The notes under the pieces: model-generated
The model's database searches: none
The model's input: only the letters and a program-made list of their open reading frames with translations
What the model was told of the DNA's origin: nothing
In this document: piece after piece, positions 26,489 through 36,683 of the stretch
How the letters are laid out: each line of letters starts with the position of its first letter
Position numbering within the stretch: position 1 is the stretch's first letter
Translations under genes and position numbers: made by a program
Source of the DNA: Cycas panzhihuaensis
Taxonomy: Eukaryota; Cycadophyta
Direction: 5' to 3'
Assembly (NCBI GenBank): GCA_023213395.1
Contig: CM041465.1
Span: forward strand, 182,721,741 to 182,785,740
DNA length: 64,000 nt

Positions 26489-26673
26489 TGTACATTTCTG
26501 TATTATGTGATCTTGGCTAAATGTTGTGAGTCCCACATAAAAATAAACTTATATTGTAAATACTTATGCACATTATTATTTTATAATTAATAAAAAAATG
26601 AGGTATCTAATAATACCATTTTAATCCTAGTGTATTATTCTTTTTGTTATTGTTATGTTATTATTTTATTTTA
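26489..26673 (+). repeat. Short 5' LTR of copia E
   Basis: Begins TGTACATTTC after the purine-rich AAGGAGATAA and ends 2-3 bp before the primer site TGGTATCAAAGAC (26676-26688). TTATATTGTAAATAC is a TATA candidate. About 185 bp is short, and the right end lacks a clear CA, so the limits are approximate. Confidence 0.55.
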
Positions 26674-26675
26674 TA

Positions 26676-26688
26676 TGGTATCAAAGAC
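26676..26688 (+). other. Primer-binding site of copia E
   Basis: TGGTATCAAAGAC, one to two changes from the tRNA-Met site TGGTATCAGAGC. Confidence 0.7.
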
Positions 26689-27649
26689 ATGCAAAACTCC
26701 ATGTTTATCTTTAGAGGTACATGAAGTTTACCAATTAGAGTTTGAAGTTATTAGTTTGTTTATAAAAGTTTGATATTTGAAGAGTCTCATTTTTGGCATA
26801 TTAAGGATTTAGGTTTTTGAAATTATAAACAAAAGAATTTTGAAAAGCTAATGGCAAATATAAGTTGGTGAACTATGTTTTACAAATTTCAAGTGGTTAT
26901 ACTATAGATTTTGAAGCACAATTATGAAAATTACAAGGAATTTAGGTTTATCATGCCATTTGTCACTATTTTTAGGGCCTAAAATTTGTTATTATAACTT
27001 ATAATGGTTATAACTTTAACTATAAGAGTGTGATTAACTTTTTTTTTTTTTTTTGTGCATCTTAAAGTATACTTTTCATTGAAAGTGGTTTTAGAATCAC
27101 TACATACTATGTTAAATTATTATTAACATTTTAGTAATAGGTATTATTATAGTCCTTAAAAATCCTAATTATAAGCCACCTTAAAAGGGCCATTATTTCT
27201 ATTATAAGTATCATAATTCGATTTCATTTAAACTATTGGAATCCTAACTTAAAGCTTGTTACTTTGAGTTATGATTTGACATATTTTGAAACTATTTTAA
27301 TAGAGCAATTTTAGTTCAAAGTTAATATCAGAACCTTAAAATGTAACCAAAGAATTTTATTTTTGTATTTAAATAAATATTAATTTTGTCTATGTTTTGA
27401 TCGTAAGGGAAGTTTATTTTAAACCCTAGTGGTTTTATATAAAGACAATTAACAAATTATTTATATTTTTATTTTAGATCTTATTCAAAGACTAAGATGT
27501 AGAAGAAGGTCCCAAATTTGAGGGACAGGGTTAATATTCTTAGTTTAAAGAATTTGTGTACTTGATTATGCTTACTTAGTCATGTTTGTGGTTAATTTAT
27601 ATACTTGTGCTTGATTTACATTTATAAAGTTGGTTCTCTCTTTAATAAC

Positions 27650-28600
27650 AAATTTGGTGATTCCCAAGATTGATGGAAAAAATTATATAATGTGATCGAG
27701 AAGAATAAAGTCTACTTTATTTACTTGTGAGTTATAGGATATTATTTCTTAAGACTTTATAGTTCATGTTCCTATTTCATTTGCTACCCAATTAACTCTT
27801 GATCGTAAAAAAGGAAAAGTTTAAACTTGAAAAGAAGGATAATAAAACACTTTATTTTATTTATTATACTATGGATGATAATATATTTCCAGGTGTGTAT
27901 GGTTCTAATACTTCTCATAAAGCATGAAATATTTAGAAGACTATATTTAAAGGTGCTACTGCTGCAAAGTTACAAAACCTAAGAAGGAACTTTGAAAATC
28001 TTATGATGTACACTTTAGAATTTGTGAATAATTTTATCACTAAAACCTAAGATTTAGGGAATTAAATGAAATCCTTAGGTGAAGAAGTTTTAGAGCAAAG
28101 AACTATAGAGAAAATCTTAAAAAATATTAGTGAAATAGAAAAATTAAAAAATATTACTAGTACTATAGAGGTCACTAAAGATTTGTCTACATTGATGATT
28201 GATTGATTATTAGTAATGTTACTTATAGTATAAGAAAGAAATAAGACTTTAAATGAGAATTTGGAATAAGCTTTTACCTCAATGGCACCCTTAAAGGGAG
28301 AGATTCAGGAGACCAAATTCTCAAGTAAATTTTCAAATAAGAAATATAGAGATATCTCAAGTTTGAGAGCAAGATCTTATGGAACATGTAGAGAAAGAAG
28401 TCTAATAAGAGGTTGAGGAAATAAAATAATTTGTATACCTCAAGGAAGAAAAAGAGATTTTATGCCTTTATGCTATGGATATGGAATTTGTGGTCATTTT
28501 ATAAATGGATACCAAGTGAGAAGAAATGATTTAGTGAATACATTTATTGATAAACCAAGGAATAAAAACTTATTTTATATATTCTTGAGTGCTCAATCTT
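27650..28600 (+). pseudogene. gag: copia gag of element E
   Basis: The frame opens with PKIDGKNYIMWSRR, the Gag N-terminal motif (compare PKFDGNNFLNWSRR in F). It continues through KLQNLRRNFENLMMYTLEFV and EEVLEQRTIEKIL, close to F and H. The zinc knuckle near 28468-28510 reads LCYGYGICGHFINGY: the first Cys, third-position loop and His remain, while the second and last cysteines are tyrosine. Stops at several Trp/Gln positions prevent translation. Confidence 0.8.
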
Positions 28601-28639
28601 AAAATGATGTATGTTATATTTATTTTGGACATTCCATAC

Positions 28640-30204
28640 ATATCTCATAATGCTTATTTATTTTTTAAGATTAAAGATGATGATAAGAAGCAAAAAGTTA
28701 TTTTTCGTGATGATAATACTCAAGAAGTTCAAGGATAAGGTAGTGTTTTTATTTAAACAACCAGTGGAAAAAATAAATGTATTAATAATATTTTGCTTAT
28801 GCCTAGATTAAAGAAGAACTTATTATTTGTTAATTAGAAGATGGACTAATAATATAGATTAGTACTTAATAATGGTGAATGTGAAATCAATAACAAGTTA
28901 AATAATGGAATGATTATTATTAAAGGTAAAATGATTGAAGATGGATTATTTGAATTTATGCTCTCTTAACAAATTCAAGTCTTAAATACTTCAATTATTG
29001 ATGATAGTATACTTTGACATCATCACTATGGTTTCAACAATGGACTTGCTACTTCAAGGAAGAAAGAAATGCTAAAAGGTCTTTAATTCATTCAAGGTAA
29101 TAATAATATATGTGAACATTGCATTTATAATAAACAACATAAATATAGCTTTCTAGAATCTTAATATCGAATCCAATGTCCTTTAGAGTTAGTGCATGAT
29201 GATTTGTATCCTCCAACGAGGATATTATCATTTAAAAATATTAGATATTTCGTGATCTTGGTTGATGATTTTACAAGGAAGATTTGGATATCTTTTCTCA
29301 AGGAAAAATATGAAACATTTTTTACATTTGTTAAATTTAGAGTAATAGCTAAAAAATAAAGTGGATACAAGTTAAAGATTCTATATTTAAATAATATGGG
29401 AGAATTCATCTTAAATAATTTTAGATATTTTTGTAATAAAGTTAGAATAAGAAGAAAATTCGCATCTCGATATACACTTAAGCAAAATGGAGTAATTGAA
29501 AGGAAAATAAAAATTATTGTGGAAATGGCAAGATGCATGCTTAAATCAAAAGAACTTAGTGATAAATTTTGGGCTAAAGTAATAAATACTATAATTTAAT
29601 TGTAAATAAAAGTAGTAAAGCATTAGATGGCCTAACTCTAGAAGAAGCTTAGATAGGTTATAAACCTAATCCAAGTTATTTGAAAGTGTTTGGTTGTGTT
29701 GTATATATGCATGTTTCTGATAAAAAGATAATGAAGTTAGAGTGCAAAATTATTAAATCTATTTTCATAGACTATTCAAGTGAACAAAAGACCTATAGAT
29801 TGTTTGATTCTCTAACAAAAAAAATTCTTTATTAGTACAAATGTTATCTTTGATAAACATGTTGTATACAAACTTAATGTTGATAAAGGCAAGGAGTTTG
29901 TAATTAATGTTGAATCTAGTCAATATTTAAAAGGTGAATCAAGTTCAAATACAAGTGTAAAGTAAAGGTGCAAAATAAATTATGAGAAGTCATAGTCCAT
30001 ATGATATTCTTAATACAAATTTTGAAAGAATGTTGACTATATTACAAGCTAGAGTTAATTATACCTTAATGACTTAACTAATGTGAAGTAATGACCCTTA
30101 CACATTCGATGAAACTACTAAAAGTGAAGATTGGGTTTAAGCTATAAAAGCTAAATATGATACTTTATATAGAAATAAAATATGGAACTTGATAGAGTTA
30201 TGTA
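28640..30204 (+). pseudogene. pol: copia pol of element E (gag-pre-INT, INT, start of RT)
   Basis: The protease/pre-integrase part is weak (28600-29160). The integrase core is clear: FVILVDDFTRKIWISFLK near 29250, LNNMGEFILN near 29380 where the catalytic aspartate of the S-D-N-G motif is replaced by Asn, and KQNGVIERKIK near 29480 keeping the glutamate. The open stretch 29396-29599 covers this C-terminal part. An RT N-terminal piece, SEDWV.AIKAKYDTL and KIWNLIEL, ends near 30200. RT core and RNase H are absent. Confidence 0.8.
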
Positions 30205-30216
30205 ACAGGCTTACTT

Positions 30217-30513
30217 TGTTACCCCTACAATATTTAAAATAGAGTAAGAAAACCTCAAAATTTGGTAGAGGTAGATGGAGTGGAAGATGGAAGTGAATAT
30301 CACCAAAAGAGAACCAAAGGACACTAGAGTGGACCCCAATAAAATTGTATTTATCAACATAACCTTAAATGAGGTGGGGGTATCATATTTATAGGAGGAT
30401 CACCACATTATTATATTACTCTATTGCTAAGTTAACTAATCATATATTTTTTTTATTATTAAATACTCTTAACCTTAACCTACTTAATCTCTTAACATAT
30501 TAATCCTCTAACA
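30217..30513 (-). repeat. 3' LTR of a minus-strand element (297 bp)
   Basis: On the minus strand it starts TGTTAGAGG and ends GGGGTAACA, a five-base inverted end repeat TGTTA/TAACA. CTCCTATAAATATG (core 30393-30386) is a strong TATA box. A purine tract, AAAGGGGGAAAG, lies just upstream (about 30547-30536). Its presence marks this as a 3' LTR. The 5' LTR is not seen. Confidence 0.65.
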
Positions 30514-30547
30514 TGTGGTGAAGGCTCACCATATGCTTTCCCCCTTT

Positions 30548-30571
30548 AGATGCTTTGCCCTCAAAGCATCT
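30548..30571. other. Perfect 10-bp stem-loop beside the polypurine tract
   Basis: AGATGCTTTG, a CCCT loop, then CAAAGCATCT: a perfect 10-bp inverted repeat with a 4-base loop, directly next to the purine tract of the minus-strand element. A related hairpin occurs at 45295-45322 near another purine tract. Confidence 0.8.
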
Positions 30572-31913
30572 TAATATAAAAGTACATGTCTTCACCACTT
30601 GTTGTTACTAAAATATCATATGTAAATACATCATTCTTGTGCCATGATATATAAATTATTGTTACACTAATTGACATGTACACATCTCCCATTAGGTGGG
30701 AATATGTACTAAAGAAGTATGGCCTTTTTAGATGGACATCATTATAAAAAAGATGAGGGATTGTAGTGTAGTAAATCACGGGTCTAGAAAAGTCAGGATC
30801 TAAATTCTCCTATAACTTAAGTGTTAATGGTGCCAACTTAATACTTACACTTGCAAGTGAAGGGATTTTAACCTACTGGTTCAAAGAAAAAATGACCTCA
30901 AATATATGGGATTAAAAAGATATGGTTTTCTTAACATCTTCTTCTTCTTCTTTTTCTTCTTATTATTTGGCCTCTCCTTCTACACGGGTACTCTAGTTAG
31001 GAATGAGTGCTTCAATCTATTGGAGAAGCAAAAAAAATAAAGAGATCCCAATTTGGATTGTAGGTATTTTGGCACCACCCTCATACCCATGATTGAGGGG
31101 GACCTTGTAATTATTGAATACCTATATAAAGCTTATGATACTTTGTCAAGTCAAGATTTTCAAAGTATGTAAGCATGGATGCAAGCCAATCATCAAAAGT
31201 AACACAACCATCAAGTCTAAAATGAAGTAGTCTGATGATGAAGACCCAATCACTCATATAATCATATAGTAGAGATGTAGGCAAAGGGACTTTAATTTGC
31301 TCAAGTTAGTCCTTCATAACCTCTTCTTTCTTTTTCTTTTTAATCTTATAATGAGATGTCTTTTCATTAATATGTTGGTGAAGGCATGGAATGAAGACCT
31401 ACCAATCTTATAAGTGCTATACATAATACTAGGTTATTGTCCATTGGTAGATGTGATTGTTCAAGAAGAAGTTGGTGGTAACCAAGCTCTAACATTCTTC
31501 ATCCTAATCATAAAGTGAATCTTTATAGAATATTATGAAATGTAGTGATCCACTATTCAAGATCGATGGAGCTATTAAGCTCAAACTTTGGGAGATTATT
31601 TGGAATGTTGAAACACGCTATTTATTTATTTATTTTTGAGGGGGTGTTTATAATCACTTAGCCTCCTTAATACAATCCCCTTTTCTTCTTCTTTGTTTTT
31701 TTTTTTTTTTTTGAAGATTTTGATTATGAAAAAATACTAGAGTCATAAGAGTAATGACTTTTTATCTAAAGTCTCAATGACTTCTATAATAAAGTAAAAG
31801 TATACTATGAAGTGTTTTGTAATTATAAAATCTTAACTTTAAAATTTAATATTTAAAATAAAATAGCTCTAAAAAACATAAAATATAGCTCAAAATAATG
31901 GTCTTTGAATGGG
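30572..31913 (-). other. Internal remnant of a minus-strand LTR element
   Basis: No standard pol motif is found. On the minus strand near 31340-31130 a stretch reads VPLPTSLLYDYMSDWVF and FRLDGCVTFDDWLASMLTYF without stops, which looks protein-coding in origin but which I do not recognise. A poly-T tract is at about 31696-31711. The last 150 bp resemble 2450-2570. The sequence ends abruptly at the truncated LTR of copia F. Confidence 0.45.
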
Positions 31914-32067
31914 TAGGGTGATGGCGCCCGACGCCTCCCCGAATTCTCTATTTAAGGGTTGGGAATACCTCCCTAGTGTTTATTAACACCGCCACTCTAT
32001 TGGAAATTATCGTTGTACTCAAGATGAGAACGTCGTGATGTCTTGCTCTGCTCCTCCGGCTCCATCA
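31914..32067 (+). repeat. Truncated 5' LTR of copia F
   Basis: Matches 39977-40131 of the 3' LTR and ends CTCCGGCTCCATCA. The upstream ~180 bp (U3) are missing, including the TGTTGGG start. TCTATTTAAGGG (core at 31949) is the TATA-type promoter element and is retained. Differences from the 3' LTR in the shared part are few and all transitions. Confidence 0.9.
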
Positions 32068-32069
32068 TT

Positions 32070-32082
32070 TGGTATCAGAGCC
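32070..32082 (+). other. Primer-binding site of copia F
   Basis: TGGTATCAGAGCC, a perfect match to the common initiator tRNA-Met site, 2 bp after the LTR end. Confidence 0.95.
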
Positions 32083-32433
32083 ACGGTGACACCATTGTCT
32101 ATTTTCTGGTTTTAGTTGCTCAATCGTCTAGCGAAACATATCTATATGACTGCTCGTTGAGATTCTGGCGAGCTCACCTATCTGCTGGAGAAGACGGATC
32201 TGGATTCCATCCACTGTAGAGGAAGTTCTCCCGCTCAGAAGTTTGCTCTCCATACGGAAACCAGGTTCTTCGTTTCATTTTTTTATTTTTTCAAACATAT
32301 AAATAAATAAATGTTTTGATATATGCCTTTACTTTATTTCTTTGATCTTCTGTACTAGATTATCAGCTATTTTCAGATCCATAATCTGATTTTCATATAT
32401 TGACTCTGTCGTTATATTATTCATTATTTATAT

Positions 32434-32964
32434 TTGTCATTATATATTATTTGTTCTTCTCTGTTTGCGATTAGTTACTGCGTTGTTATTGGCCCGTGTT
32501 TGCTTCTCTCCCGTATCTCTGGCGTGTTCCAGAAGACTCAATCTCCTCTGCACTCTGCTCTCCGTCCCACCCTGAAAAGGCATATCTGCGGCTCCACTAT
32601 CATTTGCTCCTTCTTCACTGCAACAACCACACCCATTCCCGGCTTGGTGGCTACTAATCCTTACTCATCGATCCATCCCTTAAAAACACACCCAAAACCT
32701 CCTTCACCCAAAACACTTTCTGGACGAAAATTTCTTGTTGCATTCTTGAGCTCGGTGAAGCTGAACCTCTTCAAATTAGATAACTGCATAATCTCGTCCT
32801 CGGAGATGGGTAGTCAAGATAATGTAAAGCCTCGCCCTCTGCTGTCTCGTGTCCCAAGTAGATCTCGATTCGCGGCTACCGCAATACACAGTCCGTGGTT
32901 CAATTCCGTATCGCTATTATTTCATTATTGTGCTCGCTTATCGCCTTTATGCGTCTGCGTTTGA
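32434..32964 (+). CDS. Open frame of 176 codons in the copia F leader, unidentified
   Basis: It starts at an ATG and codes for a Ser/Pro-rich, weakly hydrophobic protein with an N-terminal apolar stretch (residues about 1-25), a proline-rich middle near residues 85-95 and an Arg/Ser-rich later part. I recognise no domain. It lies wholly in the leader upstream of gag, in the more GC-rich section. It may be chance, an upstream leader frame, or captured host sequence. Whether element H keeps the frame is not established. Confidence 0.25.
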   Translation: MSLYIICSSLFAISYCVVIGPCLLLSRISGVFQKTQSPLHSALRPTLKRHICGSTIICSFFTATTTPIPGLVATNPYSSIHPLKTHPKPPSPKTLSGRKFLVAFLSSVKLNLFKLDNCIISSSEMGSQDNVKPRPLLSRVPSRSRFAATAIHSPWFNSVSLLFHYCARLSPLCVCV

Positions 32965-33077
32965 GGCTGCTATCATTGTCGCCTTTGTGCGTATGCGTTT
33001 GATTGCCGTCGCGCTGCGTCTGCCCACCGCCCAAAGAAGGCACTGCGTCTGCCCATCGCCCTGAGAAGGCACTGCGT
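32940..33077. repeat. Short tandem repeats in the copia F leader
   Basis: Two 24-bp copies of the form TCGCCTTTRTGCGTMTGCG are at about 32940 and 32979. Two 29-bp units follow (33012-33040 and 33041-33069, containing CTGCGTCTGCCCA and AGAAGG), with an 8-bp partial third. The repeats are CG-rich compared with the surrounding DNA. Confidence 0.8.
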
Positions 33078-35593
33078 GTTCCGGCTCTCCTCTTTGTGCA
33101 GTCTGCATCCTTTGCGTTTTATTGTAGGTCGATTCGGTCGCTTCGTTCCGTGCAATTGTATGCATTTATTGAATTTATTTGCGTTTCCGTTTATTGAACC
33201 GTGATCATTAAATCGCCGTGACCATTCGCCTTTTCATATTCATTCAATCATTGAAATCGTTTATTGAACCGTATGCATATTGTTTATCACAGCCGTTTTG
33301 TGATACATTTTTTATCTTCGGTTTATTGAATCGTATACATATATTGCTTGGCTTATTGAACTATCGCCGCTTTATTATCATTGATTGTATTCATTCAAAT
33401 TCAAATTTATTGTATGTATTTTCGATTAGTTTGAGGGTTTTGATAATTTGTTGTATTTTAAACTTGACGAGCGAGTTCACCCTCCCCGCATCGAGGTTTT
33501 CATTATCCGGCGGTCTTGGGTTCAATCCCACCGGTTCATCTTCGCAGCTTTTTAAAGAAGTTTTTTCAATTTTAAACCTTATTTTTTTAAAATTTTACTT
33601 TTTCATAGAGTTATTAGTGCTTTTGTGGCCATAACTTTCTATTGGCTCACCGCCGTTTAAACCTGCGCCAATAGATCGAAATTTTCCAGACACCGATTTC
33701 GATGGTCATAAGACCAATTTGGTGCCTATTTGACCTTGTTTCGACCTTTTAACATTGGACTTTCGAAATTTCAGCGTTTTGCATTTTTAATAAAATCGAT
33801 TTTAGAACTTGCTGTCATTTATTTCTGGTAAACTATTTTGTGCCCAAATTTTCTATAGTGATCTACGCTATATAGACTCTAATACCCACTTTTACTTCAA
33901 TTTTTGAGTTCATTTTCATTGATATTTTAATCATTGAAATAAGAAATTTAGTTGTTTTTGCTGTTTGAACATTCTTCATAAAGACACTTGTTACATTTTT
34001 CACTATAACTTTTGCAATTTTTATCAAATTTCATTTCATGGGAAGTCGACTCATTTCTCTTCATTGTGATATATTTTTTCATATATTTTGACACATTTTT
34101 CTTATATTTCAAATCAGTCAAAGTTGAGGTATTCTATTGGCCTAAATCTGTTGTTTTTTTATAACTGTTTAATATATTTTTCAAAATTTTCAAATTAAAA
34201 GAACATTGATTACCTCATAAATAATATTTGATCATTTGTTCAATTTTTTCTAAGGATAATTAGTCATTTTATGCAATTTTTACTCGCTTCCTGTTAGGCT
34301 CCACAAGGAGGTTCATATCTTTGCATTATTCAAAACGTGATTTATTGGTATCCATTTTCAAAACCGTTTGTTTCATTGGATTCACATCTCATCAATCTAC
34401 ATATTGATAAAATTTTAAGCTATTCTGACTTTATTCAATATAGTTTTCAATCTGTTAAAGTTGGGCATATATATACATCCTAACAAGATTGTCTTCTTTC
34501 AAAAATTATAAAGAAAATTCTAGTTCATATTTCCTTGTTTACTCAAGTTTCTGCTTGATCTTTCTACAAGCACTTTACATTATTTTGAACAAGCATTTGT
34601 TTATAAGGCAATATACAAAAGTTGTTCTTATATAAAAAGGAAATTTTTTATATTGAAGTTTTACATTACTCATTTGAGGAATTAGCACATTTTGAAAACT
34701 ATTTATTCTCAAAAATTTATTTCAAGTCTTGCATAAGTGAAAAGTTTTAAGCATCATTACTTTCTTATTGATCGTTTTACTTTAAAAGTGTATCAAAGTT
34801 ATTGAAAAATATCATCTTTCTTGCACTTATAAAAAGAATATTGCATTTCTTCTCAAAAGAATATTACATTTGTTTGAAGGACATTATTTTTTTTTTTTAA
34901 AAGGCAAAAAGAGTTTTTTGTAAAAGTTTTCATTTCATCTTGCTTAGAGCATTTTTTTTACATATCAAAGAATTTTCTTTTTCAAGCGAGACCACATTCT
35001 TAAATAGATTAGTTTTCACATTAAATAAGATAATTAGAATTGAACCACACTTTTTCCAAATTGCAAAGGGAATCAGTTAGGACCCCAGTTACCACACGCT
35101 AATCTACTCTCATATTGGATGAGGACGGCCATTATTGCTCAGTGTATCTGGTGGCGGTGAGGTGTAGAACCTGTTCATTTTATGGTGTTTGAAGACCAAG
35201 GCTAGACACGGAGAGGGTGAGTGCCTTGGTTCGAGAACACCTTCACCGCTAGATCATCGTTAGGCATAAATCCGTGGCAGTGGACCAACAATTCGGTGTC
35301 AAAGCCTTCTTGCCGCACGTCTTGAGGTATATAGAGCCTGCATCGTCTGCAGATAAAGGGTCCTGTTTTGCCATCCGTGCAAGCGGCATTGAGAATAACA
35401 AGAAGGTTGCCCAGGAAAACATAAACTTAGAGCATAGTAGCCTTTCTAGGTCCTAGTTCATTTGTTCAAACTTTTGAAAACCTTGGGATATATATTTGGA
35501 AATAATTTCTTTCATTTAAGTTCTTTCAAATTTTTTACATTCAAATATTTTTTGCTATTGCACGTATCACATTTTATACAACTTTAATTTAAA

Positions 35594-36650
35594 ATGACGT
35601 CTAGTTTTGGGAATATGATTATTCCTAAATTTGATGGAAATAATTTTCTTAACTGGAGTAGGAGGATGAGGCCCATCCTCATAGCAAATGAGATGTGGGA
35701 TATAGTAGGCAGGTTCTGATGACTTGGGATCAAATCCAACCGATCTTGAAAAAGCTACATACAAAGAAAATGTCAAAAAGATAATGAAGCATTAGCTCTT
35801 ATTTTTTGCGTTGGAAGATAATGTTTTCACGAGTTAGTGAATCCATTAAGTCCAAAGAGGCTTGGGATACTTTCTACTTATATAATGAAGAAGGCGTCCT
35901 CTAAATTACAAAACCTAAGAAGTAAGTTTGAAAATTTACGTATGATGCCTCACGAATCCATAACTGAATTCATGACCAAGATTCAAGATATAGTTAACCA
36001 AATGAGATCCCTTGGGGATATCTTAACCGAACAAAGAGTAGTTGAACGAATCCTTCGATGTGTAGGATCCGTTAGACGCTTTGAAATGGTAGCTACGAGT
36101 ATTAGTGTATCTAAAGACCTAAGTACCCTCAAAATAGAACAACTTACTGCTATGCTCATGTCTATAGAAGAGCAACAAGCTGCCAATGAAACTTTAGAAC
36201 ATGCCTTTGCTACAAAGGCCAACATTCAACCCAATCCTCAAGATGGCACTTCAAAACAAAACGAATCTCCTCTAAGGCGAAAAGATGAAAACCCTAGAAA
36301 TGAAACTAGACAAAATCCTCCACGATACCAAGCTCCTCATAATGTACAAGGACGACCTCACAACATGAAAACTCTCCAAGACATTCCAACACTCAAAGAA
36401 ACCCAAACCAACGAGACAAGTTGAAAATCATTCTTGTTGTCCACATTGTCATGGGAACCCACAACCTTCTGTAACACCTCAGAAATATCGTGACCAACCA
36501 AGAAATAATCATACTCAATTCTATGAGGAAAGGGGGAGACCCTTCAACCTTGATCACTCTCCACCAAGGAATCAAAATCTTAGTTATAGAAAAAGAGATC
36601 AACTATATTGCACTTATTGTCGTAGAAATGGTCACACTGAAGATAAGTGT
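35594..36650 (+). pseudogene. gag: copia gag of element F
   Basis: The ATG at 35594 begins MTSSFGNMIIPKFDGN, the same start as in element H. This frame stops after about 40 codons. The main Gag domain continues in another frame at 35837-36424 (KLQNLRSKFENLRMMPHESI, then ILTEQRVVERILRCV). After a further stop the nucleocapsid part resumes and ends with a perfect knuckle CTYCRRNGHTEDKC (36609-36650, C-X2-C-X4-H-X4-C). A missing segment near 35720 and frameshifts make it non-functional. Gag would coat the RNA and form virus-like particles. Confidence 0.85.
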
Positions 36651-36683
36651 TTTTCAAAACATGGACCACCCTCTAGAGGACAT

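Larger units (their letters stand above)
26489..30204 (+). mobile_element. Ty1/copia relic E, 3'-truncated
   Basis: LTR, primer site, ~950-bp leader, gag, integrase and the start of RT lie in order on the plus strand. Similarity to copia ends near 30204 within the N-terminal RT region. From 30217 a different, minus-strand LTR begins, so the 3' end was lost or displaced there. Stops and frameshifts are numerous. Confidence 0.8.
32083..35593 (+). other. 3.5 kb leader of copia F
   Basis: Untypically long untranslated region between primer site and gag. It contains a comparatively GC-rich part (32460-33150) with short tandem repeats and a 176-codon open frame, a T-rich middle part, and a 3' part (35040-35440) conserved in element H at about 59050-59480. 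Repeats of the form TTTATTGAACCGTA occur at 33186-33345. Function is unknown; packaging, translation control or captured sequence are possibilities. Confidence 0.75.

Noticed and set aside
32897-33529. tRNA B-box-like motifs GGTTCAATTCC (32897) and GGTTCAATCCC (33519)
   Set aside because: No A box, anticodon arm or acceptor stem could be fitted around either, so no tRNA or SINE call is made.
33218-33634. 138-codon plus-strand frame in the copia F leader
   Set aside because: Phe/Leu/Ile-rich translation of T-rich leader; no motif and not shown to be kept in element H.
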